64,000 nucleotides of DNA from Tabrizicola sp. (GTDB taxonomy: Bacteria; Pseudomonadota; Alphaproteobacteria; Rhodobacterales; Rhodobacteraceae), in assembly GCF_030694085.1 (NCBI RefSeq), contig NZ_JAUXZE010000093.1, positions 186,001 through 250,000 of the forward strand, given 5' to 3'. Position 1 is the stretch's first letter; each line of letters opens with the position of its first letter. Made by a program: the position numbers and the translations under genes. Shown piece by piece: positions 26,355 to 35,164 of this stretch. Below the pieces are notes generated by a model. That model saw only the letters and a program-made list of their open reading frames with translations. It was not told the DNA's origin and did no database searches.

Positions 26355-28589
26355 TCATTGGCCTCCGTCCGGTACAAGCCGCATCGTCGCTGCGGCGACC
26401 TTGCTGTCGCGGATGATCGAGAATTCGGTTTCCGTGACGCCAGTGTCGACCAGCGCGGCAAGAACCTTCTCCAGCGAGGTGGCCTCGTCCAGCGGGGTTG
26501 TCGTGGTCTTGTCGCGGAACAGCGTATCACCGGGCTTCAGCGTGGTCGTTTCGGGCCGGGCCACGGTGGTGATCTCGGTCTTCCAGACCCCGTCCACCAC
26601 CGACGTTCGCGCGCTGACGCCGTTCGCCAGGCTGATGATCCGCACGGCGTCGACGGTCAGAAGATCGATCTTCTTTTGCAGATCGGACCCGGCGTATTCG
26701 ACCACGACCCGTGCCTTGCCATCTGGGTCGACCTGCATGGCGTTAAGGATGACCGTCGTCAGCGTCTTTGCCGTCGGCGTGGGCTTGCCGTTGACCGCAT
26801 AGATCAGCAGGCCCTGCTGCAACCACCCCCCGGTCGCAGCGCGGTCCAGCCCGGGCGACAGCCTTTGGACGATCGTCAAGGGCTGGCCACCGATCACGCG
26901 GTCATCGGCGGTAAAGGGAAGCTCCACATCCCAGACCGCGAAGGCAACCTGGCTCGCGGCGGGTTTCGGTCCTGCGACTGGGGCGGGTGCGGCTTCGGCC
27001 ACGGCGGCAACCGTTTCTGCTGCGACCACGGGTTCTGCGGCGACCTCGGGGGCACTGCTCGCCGCGACCACCGGAGCGACCGGAGTGTCAGCAGGCTCTG
27101 CGGCCGTCGCGGTCAGGACCGCCGTTTCCGTCACCTCGGCAGCGGTCGTTTCACCGTCATCTGCGGGCGCAGGCGGGGCTGCGGCCTGTTCAGTCGGCAG
27201 GGGGTCAGCTGCGGGCCCACTTGCGGGCAGATCGCTGGTCGCCGTGCTGGACGCAGCGGGTTCAACTGGTGCTGTCGGTGCCACCTCGGGCGTGAGCAGC
27301 GCGGCCGAAGCCGTTTCAAGCGTTGCCGTTCCTGTCGCGGCGGGTTCTGAAGACTGGATCGCGGTCCGGGTCGCAGTCTGGGACGATCCCGCAGCCGCAG
27401 CCGTGTCGCCAGCGGGCGCCCCGGACTTGCCCAGCATCACATAGCCACCCGCGACGACGACAAGTGCCACCGCGATGCCTGCCACCAGCTGCACCGGGCT
27501 GCGCCCCCGCGCGACCGGGGGAAGGGCAGGGACCGTTTCCAGCGGTTGCGAGACCGCCTTGGCCGGCGCTTTCGGTCCCTCGGCAGAAGCCCCGCTCTGG
27601 AACTCGCTGACCAGACGATGCACCGCATCATCAACCGAGCCTGCGGACCCGGGGGCGCCGGGGGCCTTGTGATACATCGCCAGCCAGTCTGACGCCGTCT
27701 GTACCCGCTGCTTGGGGAGCGCGCTCATCGCGCAATCGATCGCCTCCAGAAAGCCCGCCGGGTAGCCCGCGAAGCGCCCCGTCAAGGGCAGGTAGGGGTC
27801 CGGTCGTTCCTCGGCCAGCGCCGCAAGCCGCGCCTGCCCGTTCACCGGCGCCTCGCCCGAGATCAGGTGATACAGCGTGGCACCCAGCGCGTAGAGGTCG
27901 CTCCAGGGCCCCTGTTCGGACCCCGCGATGTAGAACTCTTGCGGCGAATAGCCGTCCTTCACCACCCGTAGCGCCGACATCGCCCGCGTGGTCTTGGACG
28001 CATGTTCCCGCGCCGCGCCAAAGTCGATCAGGATCGGCTCGCCGGCCTTGTTGATCAGTACGTTGTCGGGCGAGATGTCGCGGTGCAGCATGTCGTGGTC
28101 GTGGATGAATCCCACCGCTGCCAAGAGCTTGTCGGTGATCCGCACGATATGCTCGGGCTGAAGCATCTCGCCTTCGCCGTCGATGATCTGCTGCAGGTCC
28201 AGCCCGTCGATGAAATCGATCGCCATATAGGCGGTCCCGTTGTCCTCGAACACCTGGTGCACGGCCACGATGTTCGGATGGACGATCTTCGCCAGATTCC
28301 GCGCCTCTCGCACGAAAAGCTGGATCACCGACCGCAATTCCGCCGTGTGCGCCCGCGACCGCGCCGCGACCATGATCTTTGACCGGCGACAGACCGACGA
28401 GGGGAAGCACTCCTTGATCACCACATCGCGGTCAAGGCTGTCCTTGGCCAGATAGGTGATGCCAAAGCCGCCACTGTTGATGTAGCGGGTGATCGTGTAC
28501 TGGCCCTTGAGAAGCTTCGCGCCGGGCTGCAGTTCGTCGATGAGGTCGTCCGCCTCTTCCACGGGATCGGCCACCTTCTGCTGCGCCAT
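26355..28589 (-). CDS. Transmembrane Ser/Thr protein kinase with periplasmic PDZ-like domain
   Basis: A 744-residue membrane kinase. Cytoplasmic kinase domain (about 30-305): Gly-loop NSGGFGITY (38-46), Lys 59 in VVIKE, HRD (169-171) and DFG (189-191), all intact, so it should be active. One membrane helix follows (about 367-387), then a long Ala/Pro/Thr/Glu-rich low-complexity stalk (about 390-555), then a C-terminal periplasmic region with two PDZ-like repeats (GLLIYAVNGKP, then PGDTLF). It lacks PASTA repeats. The ATG at 28589 follows GAAGGG; a TTG six codons upstream is less likely. It stands upstream of the two LysM/SBP genes on the same strand, which makes a shared sensing function possible. 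Confidence 0.88.
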   Translation of the reverse strand: MAQQKVADPVEEADDLIDELQPGAKLLKGQYTITRYINSGGFGITYLAKDSLDRDVVIKECFPSSVCRRSKIMVAARSRAHTAELRSVIQLFVREARNLAKIVHPNIVAVHQVFEDNGTAYMAIDFIDGLDLQQIIDGEGEMLQPEHIVRITDKLLAAVGFIHDHDMLHRDISPDNVLINKAGEPILIDFGAAREHASKTTRAMSALRVVKDGYSPQEFYIAGSEQGPWSDLYALGATLYHLISGEAPVNGQARLAALAEERPDPYLPLTGRFAGYPAGFLEAIDCAMSALPKQRVQTASDWLAMYHKAPGAPGSAGSVDDAVHRLVSEFQSGASAEGPKAPAKAVSQPLETVPALPPVARGRSPVQLVAGIAVALVVVAGGYVMLGKSGAPAGDTAAAAGSSQTATRTAIQSSEPAATGTATLETASAALLTPEVAPTAPVEPAASSTATSDLPASGPAADPLPTEQAAAPPAPADDGETTAAEVTETAVLTATAAEPADTPVAPVVAASSAPEVAAEPVVAAETVAAVAEAAPAPVAGPKPAASQVAFAVWDVELPFTADDRVIGGQPLTIVQRLSPGLDRAATGGWLQQGLLIYAVNGKPTPTAKTLTTVILNAMQVDPDGKARVVVEYAGSDLQKKIDLLTVDAVRIISLANGVSARTSVVDGVWKTEITTVARPETTTLKPGDTLFRDKTTTTPLDEATSLEKVLAALVDTGVTETEFSIIRDSKVAAATMRLVPDGGQ

Positions 28590-28907
28590 GTCGTTCACCC
28601 TTCCCAAACTGGTGCGACGTCAATTCGGCTTTTGCCAACGCCTGACAGCACGCTCGGCGGCCGGTCCTGCGGGGCAGGGGGCATCGTCCACACAAGCGCA
28701 CCAATCCTCAGCTTCCGTGATGGTTGTGGATGAGGGCGAAATTGGGGCGCTCAAGAGGAGATTTGAAGGTTGGATTGCCACAACTTCTGCGGGAGAGCAT
28801 TTGCTACTCTATTGCGCAAGCGCATGCATGGTCTCGCGGCACTACCAGAAAATCCCGGTGAAAAGGCGGACTTGCAGGACGCCGCCAAGGGCGAATCGGG
28901 CCGTTGG
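28590..28907. other. 318-base non-coding gap upstream of the kinase gene
   Basis: Lies between the kinase start and the stop of cytosine deaminase. It should contain the kinase promoter. I see no gene, repeat or convincing terminator here. Confidence 0.4.
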
Positions 28908-30185
28908 TCAGGCCTTCGGTTGCAGCCGACGGCGGACGCTGTCGGGGCGGCCCGCCAAGGCAAGTCGGGCATCATTGCGGTGACGTTCCGCCACGACCTT
29001 GCCCCGCGACACAACCACAAGGCGGTCCGGCCGCAGACGCAGCGCCTCGATCGGGTTGCCGGCGTCCAGGACGACCAGGCTGGCACGACATCCGGGGCGC
29101 AGGCCGTAGTCCGAAAGCCCCATGATCTGGGCGTTGACATCGGTCACCATCGTGAAACAGCGCGCCATTTCAGCAGGATGCGTCATCTGCGCCACGTGCA
29201 GGCCCATGAAGGCCACGTCCAGCATGTCCGCCGTGCCCAGCGAATACCACGGGTCCAGCACACAGTCCTGCCCCCAGCCCACCGGGATGCCCAGGGCCTG
29301 CATTTCCCTGACCCGGGTCAGGCCGCGCCGCTTGGGGTAGGTGTCATGGCGGCCCTGAAGCGTGATGTTTATCAACGGGTTGGGGATCGCAGTCATGCCG
29401 CTTTCGGCAATCAGCGGCAGCAGTTTCGAGACATAATAGTTGTCCATCGAATGCATGCTGGTCAGGTGGCTTCCCGCCGCCCGACCGCCCAGGCCATGCC
29501 GGGTCACCTCGCGCGCCATTGTTTCCACATGGCGGCTATGCGGATCGTCGGTCTCGTCGCAATGGACGTCCCACATCAACCCGCGCTCGGCCGCGATGCG
29601 GGCAAGGTCGCGCAGGGACTCGGCCCCTTCTTCCATCGTGCGCTCGAAATGCGGGATGCCGCCGACGACATCGACGCCCAAGTCCAGCGCCCGAAGCACG
29701 TTCTGGCGGCCGGTCTTGCTGCGGTAAAGCCCGTCCTGCGGGAAGGCGACCAGTTGCAGGTCAAGGTAGGGCGCGACGCGGGCCTTGACCTCCAGCATCG
29801 CCTCGACGGTGCGCAGGTGGTCGGGCGTGGTGTCGACATGGCTGCGGATGGCCAGAAGCCCCATCGACACCGCCCAGTCGCAGTAGGAGACCGCGCGGTC
29901 GACCATTTCGTCCACAGTGGCCATGTCCCGCAACTCGCCCCACAGCGCGATGCCTTCCAGAAGCGTCCCCGACCCGTTCACCCGGGGCAACCCGTAGGAC
30001 AGCGTCGCGTCCATATGGAAATGGGGATCAACGAAGGGCGGCGTTACCAGGTCTCCGCCCGCGTCGATCACCCGGCCCGCCTCGGCCTCCAGCTTGCCCA
30101 CCGCTGCGATCCGGTCGCCGGTGATGCCGACGTCGGCCACCGTCCCGTCGGGCAGGGTTCCGCCCTTGACCAGAAGATCGAACAT
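28908..30185 (-). CDS. codA: Cytosine deaminase / related amidohydrolase
   Basis: Hydrolyses cytosine to uracil and ammonia, a pyrimidine salvage step. A 425-residue amidohydrolase: the metal ligands are seen in DPHFHMD (54-60) and further His in IRSHVDTT, WDVHCDE and SHLTSMHSM, and the catalytic Asp in GWGQDCVLDPW, as in CodA. The gene is the last of the BMP-type importer operon and its ATG overlaps the permease stop (TGATG). This pairing points to import and deamination of a nucleobase, though a close relative acting on another cyclic amidine is possible. Confidence 0.88.
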   Translation of the reverse strand: MFDLLVKGGTLPDGTVADVGITGDRIAAVGKLEAEAGRVIDAGGDLVTPPFVDPHFHMDATLSYGLPRVNGSGTLLEGIALWGELRDMATVDEMVDRAVSYCDWAVSMGLLAIRSHVDTTPDHLRTVEAMLEVKARVAPYLDLQLVAFPQDGLYRSKTGRQNVLRALDLGVDVVGGIPHFERTMEEGAESLRDLARIAAERGLMWDVHCDETDDPHSRHVETMAREVTRHGLGGRAAGSHLTSMHSMDNYYVSKLLPLIAESGMTAIPNPLINITLQGRHDTYPKRRGLTRVREMQALGIPVGWGQDCVLDPWYSLGTADMLDVAFMGLHVAQMTHPAEMARCFTMVTDVNAQIMGLSDYGLRPGCRASLVVLDAGNPIEALRLRPDRLVVVSRGKVVAERHRNDARLALAGRPDSVRRRLQPKA

Positions 30186-31132
30186 CAGCGTTCCCCCTTG
30201 TTGTAGGGCACCATCAGCGCCGCTGGCACCTCGGCCCGGCGCGACATCAGGATCAGCGCCAGGATCGACAGGATGAAGGGCAGGGCCAGGAAAAGCTGAT
30301 AGGGCAGGACCACCCCCAGCTCTGTCTGTTGCAGCCGGATCTGCAAGGCATCGAAGGCCGCGAACAGGATCGCCCCCAGCAGCGCCTTGCCCGGTTTCCA
30401 GGCCCCAAAGACGACCAGGGCCACACAGATCCAGCCGCGACCGTTGACCATCTCGAAAAAGAAGCTTGAGAACGCCGACAGCGTCAGGAACGCGCCACCC
30501 ACCGCCATCAACCCGGACCCGACTATCACCGCCCCCATCCGCAGGCCCGTGACCGACAGCCCCTGCGCCTCGACCGCCGCCGGGTTTTCACCCACGGCGC
30601 GGACGGCCAGACCCAGCGGAGTACGATACAACATGAGCGCCACGATCCCCGCGACGGCAAAGGCCGCCCAGGTCAGCGCGGTCTGCGAGAACAGCGCCTC
30701 GCCCAGCCAGGGCAGGTCGGAAAGGATCGGGATGTCAAGGGGCCGGAACGGGTCGATCTTCGGCGGACTGGTGACCTCGGGCAGCATAAGCCGGTAAGCG
30801 AACGAGGCCGAAGCCGTGGCAAACAGCGTCACTCCCAGCCCCACGACATGCTGCGACAGCCCGAAGGGCACGGTGAGGGTGGAATGGAGAAGCCCGAACA
30901 GCATCCCCGCCGCCATCGCCACCGCGACCCCGCCCCAAAGCGGCATCCCTTGGTAGACCGCCATCCAGCCGGTGAAGGCGCCGATGACCATGATCCCCTC
31001 GATGCCCAGGTTCAGCACGCCCGCCCGCTCGCAGATCAACTCGCCCATCGTTGCCAGGATCAAGGGCGAGGCGATGCGGATCACCGCCGCCCAGAAGCTT
31101 GCGGACAGCAGGATGTCGATGATCTCGCTCAT
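30185..31132 (-). CDS. BmpA-associated ABC transporter permease 2 (nucleoside/nucleobase)
   Basis: A 315-residue inner-membrane permease of the branched-chain/ribose-like BPD_transp_2 family. Hydrophobic segments run through most of the protein, and the motif GELICERAGVLNLGIEGIM near the start and GLAVRAVGENPAAVEAQG in the middle are characteristic of the second permease of nucleoside importers. Start at 31132 overlaps the 3' end of the first permease gene. Confidence 0.92.
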   Translation of the reverse strand: MSEIIDILLSASFWAAVIRIASPLILATMGELICERAGVLNLGIEGIMVIGAFTGWMAVYQGMPLWGGVAVAMAAGMLFGLLHSTLTVPFGLSQHVVGLGVTLFATASASFAYRLMLPEVTSPPKIDPFRPLDIPILSDLPWLGEALFSQTALTWAAFAVAGIVALMLYRTPLGLAVRAVGENPAAVEAQGLSVTGLRMGAVIVGSGLMAVGGAFLTLSAFSSFFFEMVNGRGWICVALVVFGAWKPGKALLGAILFAAFDALQIRLQQTELGVVLPYQLFLALPFILSILALILMSRRAEVPAALMVPYNKGER

Positions 31133-32172
31133 CCCCGCACCACCCGGACTTTTGTCAGAAGGATCGCCAGCACCATGAACAGAAGTGCGGTCGCCAAGAG
31201 CATGTCGGCGATATAGGTCGGCACGCCCGCCGCCCGGCTCATCGCGTCCGAGCCGACGAAGATCCCCGCCACGAAGATCGCCGTTACCACGACGCCCAAG
31301 GGATGCAGCAGCGCCAGCATCGCGACGATGATGCCGGTATAGCCAAAGCCGGGCGACAGGTCGGACGACAGATGCCCCTTCAGCCCCGCCACTTCGGACC
31401 ATCCCGCCAGCGCGGCCAAGCCGCCGGACAGCAGCGCGGTCTTCACCAGCACCACATTGACCGGCATCCCCGCGAACCGTGCCGCCTCGGGATTCTGGCC
31501 CACGGCGCGGATCTCGAAGCCCAGCGTGGTGCGGGTCTGGATCACCCAGACCACGACCGCCGCAAGGATCGCCAGCGCAAAGCCCCAGTGCAGCCGCAGG
31601 CCATCGACGATCCGGGGCAGGCGGGCCTCGGGGATCAGCGGGGTCGATTTCGGCCAGCCCATGCCACCTGGGTCCTTCATCGGGCCCTCCAGGAGGTAGC
31701 TGACAAAAAGCAGCATGATGAAGTTCAGCAGAAGCGTGGTGACCACCTCATCCACCCCCAGCCGCGTCTTCAAAAGCACCGGCCCCAGCAGCAGCGCCGC
31801 GCCGCCCAGCATCGCGGCCAGGGCGGAGACGGGAAGCACCCACGGGCTTCCCAGCGCCCCGGTGCCCAGCACCACAGCCATGATGGCCCCCGCATAAAGC
31901 TGCGCTTCGGCGCCGATGTTCCACAGCTTGGCGCGGAAGGCGACGGCAACGGCGAGGCCGGTGAAGATCAGTGGCGTCGCCCGGTTCAGCGTCTCCAGCA
32001 CCGCAAGGCGCGACCCCAGCGCGCCGGTGGCGATCTGGCCCAGGACGGCAAAGGGGTTGGCCCCCGCGACCAGCGCCAGCAGCATCGCCACGCCCAGAGT
32101 CGCAACCAGCGCCAGCACGGGCAGGCCCAGGCGGCGGACAGGCGAGGGGTTGGCGATCGGTTCAAGCCGCAT
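31129..32172 (-). CDS. BmpA-associated ABC transporter permease 1 (nucleoside/nucleobase)
   Basis: A 347-residue inner-membrane permease, partner of the adjacent permease. It has about eight to ten membrane segments; LWNIGAEAQLYAGAI and LGFEIRAVGQNPEAARFAGM are family signatures. The start at 32172 overlaps the ATPase 3' end by 11 bases, and its own stop overlaps the next permease start. Confidence 0.92.
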   Translation of the reverse strand: MRLEPIANPSPVRRLGLPVLALVATLGVAMLLALVAGANPFAVLGQIATGALGSRLAVLETLNRATPLIFTGLAVAVAFRAKLWNIGAEAQLYAGAIMAVVLGTGALGSPWVLPVSALAAMLGGAALLLGPVLLKTRLGVDEVVTTLLLNFIMLLFVSYLLEGPMKDPGGMGWPKSTPLIPEARLPRIVDGLRLHWGFALAILAAVVVWVIQTRTTLGFEIRAVGQNPEAARFAGMPVNVVLVKTALLSGGLAALAGWSEVAGLKGHLSSDLSPGFGYTGIIVAMLALLHPLGVVVTAIFVAGIFVGSDAMSRAAGVPTYIADMLLATALLFMVLAILLTKVRVVRG

Positions 32173-33712
32173 GCGCGTCCTCGAATTTCTGCCCGGCCAT
32201 CCACAGGCCCAGGTCCCGCGCCGCCATCGTGCCCCGGGCAAAGGCGGGCGACAGCCGCCCTTCAGACATCACATGAATGACGTCCGACAAGCCCATGATT
32301 TCGTCCAGGTCCTCCGAGATCAGCAGCACTGCGGCTCCCCGGTCTCGTGCCGCGATCAGCTGGCCTTGCACATAGGCAATCGCGCCCACGTCAAGCCCCC
32401 GCACGGGTTGGTTGGCCAGAATGATCGTGGGTCCCACCGCCTTTGGACCACCCGCCATCGCGCGCCCAAGGATCAGCTTCTGCATATTGCCCCCCGACAA
32501 AAGCCGGATGCGCGTGGACGGCCCCGGACAGCGCACGTCGTAGCGACTGATGATCTCTTCAGCAAAGCCCCGCGCCGCGCGCCAATTCATCCAGCCGCGC
32601 TGCGAAAAGCGGGTCCGATACGCCTCCAGCACCGCGTTCTCGGTCAGGTCGAAATCGGCAATGCTGCCCTGGTGGTGCCGGTCTTCCGGTATCCGCGCCA
32701 CGCCGCGCGCCAGCGCCTCGCCAGGGGTCCAGCGCGTGACCGGCGTGTCCTTCACGAGGATTCGGCCCGACGCGGGCAGCGCCAGTCCGCCGACGATCTC
32801 GGCCAGTGCCGCCTGCCCGTTGCCCGACACGCCCGCCAGCCCGGTGATCTGCCCCGCCCGCAGCTCCAGCGTGACCGCCTGCAGCCCCGGTGCCGCCCCC
32901 CGGCCCGGGGTCGAGACCCCCTCCAGCCGCAGCAGCACCGCTCCCGGCTCCCGGGCCTCGGCCCGGGGCAACGACAGCTCTCCCCCGACCATCAGCGCCG
33001 CCAATGCGCCCTTGTCGGTGGCGTGGGTGTCGACCTCGCCCACCACGCGGCCGTGCCGCAGCACGACGCAGCGGTCGGCGATGGCCATGACCTCATGCAG
33101 CTTGTGGCTGATGAAGATCACCGACAGCCCCAACGCCGTCGCCTTGCGCAAGGTGGCAAACAGCGCCTCGGATTCCTGCGGCGTCAGGACCGCTGTCGGC
33201 TCGTCCAGGATCAAGACCCGCGCGTCTCGATACAGTGCCTTCAGGATCTCGACCCGCTGGCGCTCTCCGACCGACAGCCGCCCGACCTTGGCATCGGGAT
33301 GCACCGCCAGCCCGAAGTCGCGCGACAGGCGTTCCACCTTTTCCCGCGCGCCTCCGTAAGACCGGGACCAAAGCCCCTCGGTCCCCAGGCGAATGTTGTC
33401 CAGCACCGTCAGGTTGCCCGCCAGCGTGAAGTGCTGGTGCACCATCCCCACCCCGGAGGCCAGTGCTGCGCGCGGGTTGCCGGGGGGCAGGGGCTGGCCA
33501 AAGACCTCGACCTCACCCGCATCGGCCACATAGTGACCGAAAAGGATGTTCATCAGCGTGGTCTTGCCCGCACCGTTTTCCCCAAGCAAGGCCACGACTT
33601 CCCCGCGCCGCAGGGTCAGCGACACCGCGTCGTTCGCGGTCAGTGCCCCGAACCGCTTGGTGATGCCGTCGAGGCGGAGGACGACCTCCGCCTCCGTCCT
33701 TCCGGGCGTCAC
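32162..33712 (-). CDS. ABC transporter ATPase with two nucleotide-binding domains (BMP-type importer)
   Basis: A 516-residue tandem ATPase. First domain: Walker A GENGAGKTT and signature LSVGERQRVEI; second domain: GVSGNGQAA in place of a canonical Walker A and LLSGGNMQK signature with ILANQPVRGLD, the usual asymmetric pattern of the RbsA/YufO class. The GTG start at 33712 overlaps the stop of the binding-protein gene (GTGA), so it is probably translated by coupling; no strong ribosome-binding sequence is visible. Confidence 0.92.
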   Translation of the reverse strand: MTPGRTEAEVVLRLDGITKRFGALTANDAVSLTLRRGEVVALLGENGAGKTTLMNILFGHYVADAGEVEVFGQPLPPGNPRAALASGVGMVHQHFTLAGNLTVLDNIRLGTEGLWSRSYGGAREKVERLSRDFGLAVHPDAKVGRLSVGERQRVEILKALYRDARVLILDEPTAVLTPQESEALFATLRKATALGLSVIFISHKLHEVMAIADRCVVLRHGRVVGEVDTHATDKGALAALMVGGELSLPRAEAREPGAVLLRLEGVSTPGRGAAPGLQAVTLELRAGQITGLAGVSGNGQAALAEIVGGLALPASGRILVKDTPVTRWTPGEALARGVARIPEDRHHQGSIADFDLTENAVLEAYRTRFSQRGWMNWRAARGFAEEIISRYDVRCPGPSTRIRLLSGGNMQKLILGRAMAGGPKAVGPTIILANQPVRGLDVGAIAYVQGQLIAARDRGAAVLLISEDLDEIMGLSDVIHVMSEGRLSPAFARGTMAARDLGLWMAGQKFEDAHAA

Positions 33713-34722
33713 GACGATTTCGGCTCGGTGTCGTCGATGGTCACGGTAAAGCTGCCGTCCATGATCGCCGCCTGCTTCTCGGCCACCAGCGCCATGACTT
33801 CGGCCGGAACCTTGCCCTCGAAGGTGCCCAAGGGCGCCATCGAACAGCCGCCCACGTTCATGTAGGAATAGACCCCGTAGTTGTCGGCCTTGAAGGACCC
33901 GGCCTGGATCGCTGCCACCGCCGCGTTCAGCGTCGGCTCGAAGTGCCACAGGGCCGAAGTGACGACCGTCTCCGGGTAATCCGGCTGCGTGTCGATCACG
34001 TTGCCGATCGCCAGAACGCCCCGCTCTTTCGCCGCATCGGATACCCCGAAGCGTTCCGCATACAGCAGGTCCGCGCCGCCATCGATCATCGCAAAGGCGG
34101 TTTCCTTGGCCTTGGGCGGGTCGAACCAGGACCCGATGAAGCTGACCTGGAATTTCGCATCCGGCTTCACCTCGCGCACTCCGGCCATGAAGGCATGCAT
34201 CAGCCGGTTGACCTCGGGGATCGGGAAGCCGCCGACCATGCCGATGTTGCCCTGGGTCATGCCGCCCGCGACGATCCCGGACAGATAGGCCGCGTCCTGG
34301 ATATAATTGTCGAAGACGGCAAGGTTCGGGTTCGCGCCCGCATCCGGCATGAAGGACGACCCCAGAAGGAAGGCCACGTCCGGGTATTCCGCGCAGACCT
34401 CGCGCGCTTCGGCCTCGGCCCCGAAGATTTCGCCGACGATCAGCTTGACGCCCGCCTCGCAGTATTCGCGCATCACGCGCGGGTAGTCGGTGTTCGCGAC
34501 GTTTTCGGTGTAGGTGTAATCCACCGTGCCCGCCGCCTTCAGCGCCTCGGCGGCGATGTGGATGCGGCTGACCCACTGCTGTTCAACCGGCACCGTGTAG
34601 ATGCCCGCCATCTTGATCGGCTCCTGCGCCCAGGCTGCAAGCGGCAGGCTGGCCGCGGCCAAGGCCGTCCCGCCGCCCAGAAGCAGCCCGCGCCGCGATA
34701 CCGTGAAGGTTCCCGTGGTCAT
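33709..34722 (-). CDS. BMP-family substrate-binding protein (nucleoside/nucleobase)
   Basis: A 337-residue periplasmic receptor. The N terminus SRRGLLLGGGTALAA is a twin-arginine signal, so it should be exported folded by the TatABC machinery encoded at 9.3-11 kb. The mature part shows the BmpA/Med fold (IKMAGIYTVPVEQQWVSRIH, VGGFPIPEVNRLMHAF). First gene of the operon with the ATPase, both permeases and cytosine deaminase, which supports a purine or pyrimidine ligand. Confidence 0.92.
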   Translation of the reverse strand: MTTGTFTVSRRGLLLGGGTALAAASLPLAAWAQEPIKMAGIYTVPVEQQWVSRIHIAAEALKAAGTVDYTYTENVANTDYPRVMREYCEAGVKLIVGEIFGAEAEAREVCAEYPDVAFLLGSSFMPDAGANPNLAVFDNYIQDAAYLSGIVAGGMTQGNIGMVGGFPIPEVNRLMHAFMAGVREVKPDAKFQVSFIGSWFDPPKAKETAFAMIDGGADLLYAERFGVSDAAKERGVLAIGNVIDTQPDYPETVVTSALWHFEPTLNAAVAAIQAGSFKADNYGVYSYMNVGGCSMAPLGTFEGKVPAEVMALVAEKQAAIMDGSFTVTIDDTEPKSS

Positions 34723-34752
34723 TCTCTATCCTATCCCGTTGGTGGTTGTGAT

Positions 34753-34770
34753 TTTTACCAAGAGGTAAAA
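34753..34770. promoter_or_regulatory. Candidate operator upstream of the BMP-type importer operon
   Basis: Perfect inverted repeat TTTTACC-AAGA-GGTAAAA, 31 bases upstream of the binding-protein start codon. The position suits a repressor or activator site; the cognate regulator is unknown. Confidence 0.5.
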
Positions 34771-34837
34771 CTCAATCCCGATTCGGCACAAGCGGCACGC
34801 GCCGGGCAGCGCCGCCGGATCCGGCGATTGCACAATG

Positions 34838-34897
34838 TTTCGGCAGAACAGGGTTTGGTTTCGGCAGAACAGGGTTTGGTCAGAACAGGTGTCGGCT
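34838..34897. repeat. 21-bp tandem direct repeat
   Basis: Two identical 21-base units at 34838-34858 and 34859-34879 (each starting TTTCGGCAGAACAGGG), followed by a partial third (TCAGAACAGGTGTCGG). Located about 120 bases upstream of the BMP-type operon. Confidence 0.8.
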
Positions 34898-35021
34898 GAA
34901 AGACGGACGGCCATGTCGTCGCGGGCGGCATCCTGGCCCGCGCTTGACGGCGGTCGGCTTGGCTTTCCGTTGCGGGATGGGTCCAGCCCCTCGCCCAGGC
35001 TGACCGAGAGTGCAGAGAAAG

Positions 35022-35095
35022 TCTTAATAAACCCTGAATGGCCGCACGCAAGGTATTGCAATTAAACGTTATATCGAAAATGTCCACCGTGGACA
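35022..35095. repeat. 74-nt element ending in TGTCCACCGTGGACA, copy 1
   Basis: Begins TCTTAATAA, is AT-rich for its surroundings, and ends in the perfect palindrome TGTCCACCGTGGACA (35081-35095). A second copy of exactly the same length at 56574-56647 aligns without gaps at roughly two thirds of the positions, with the last 15 bases identical. Confidence 0.75.
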
Positions 35096-35164
35096 GCCCA
35101 CCCCCTTGCGGGCCCCGTGGCCCACTGGCACTCTCTCCCGGAAGGCCAGGGAGGGCCGCATCCA

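Larger units (their letters stand above)
34723..35164. other. 442-base divergent intergenic region
   Basis: Separates the BMP-type operon (leftward) from the kynureninase-like fusion gene (rightward). It contains a TTTTACC-AAGA-GGTAAAA inverted repeat, a 21-base tandem direct repeat and one copy of the 74-nt element ending in TGTCCACCGTGGACA. No gene is seen in it. Confidence 0.6.

Noticed and set aside
26170..26358. 62-codon frame overlapping the kinase stop by ATGA
   Set aside because: The overlap is suggestive but the peptide has no conserved look, no ribosome-binding sequence can be judged, and such frames are common in GC-rich DNA.
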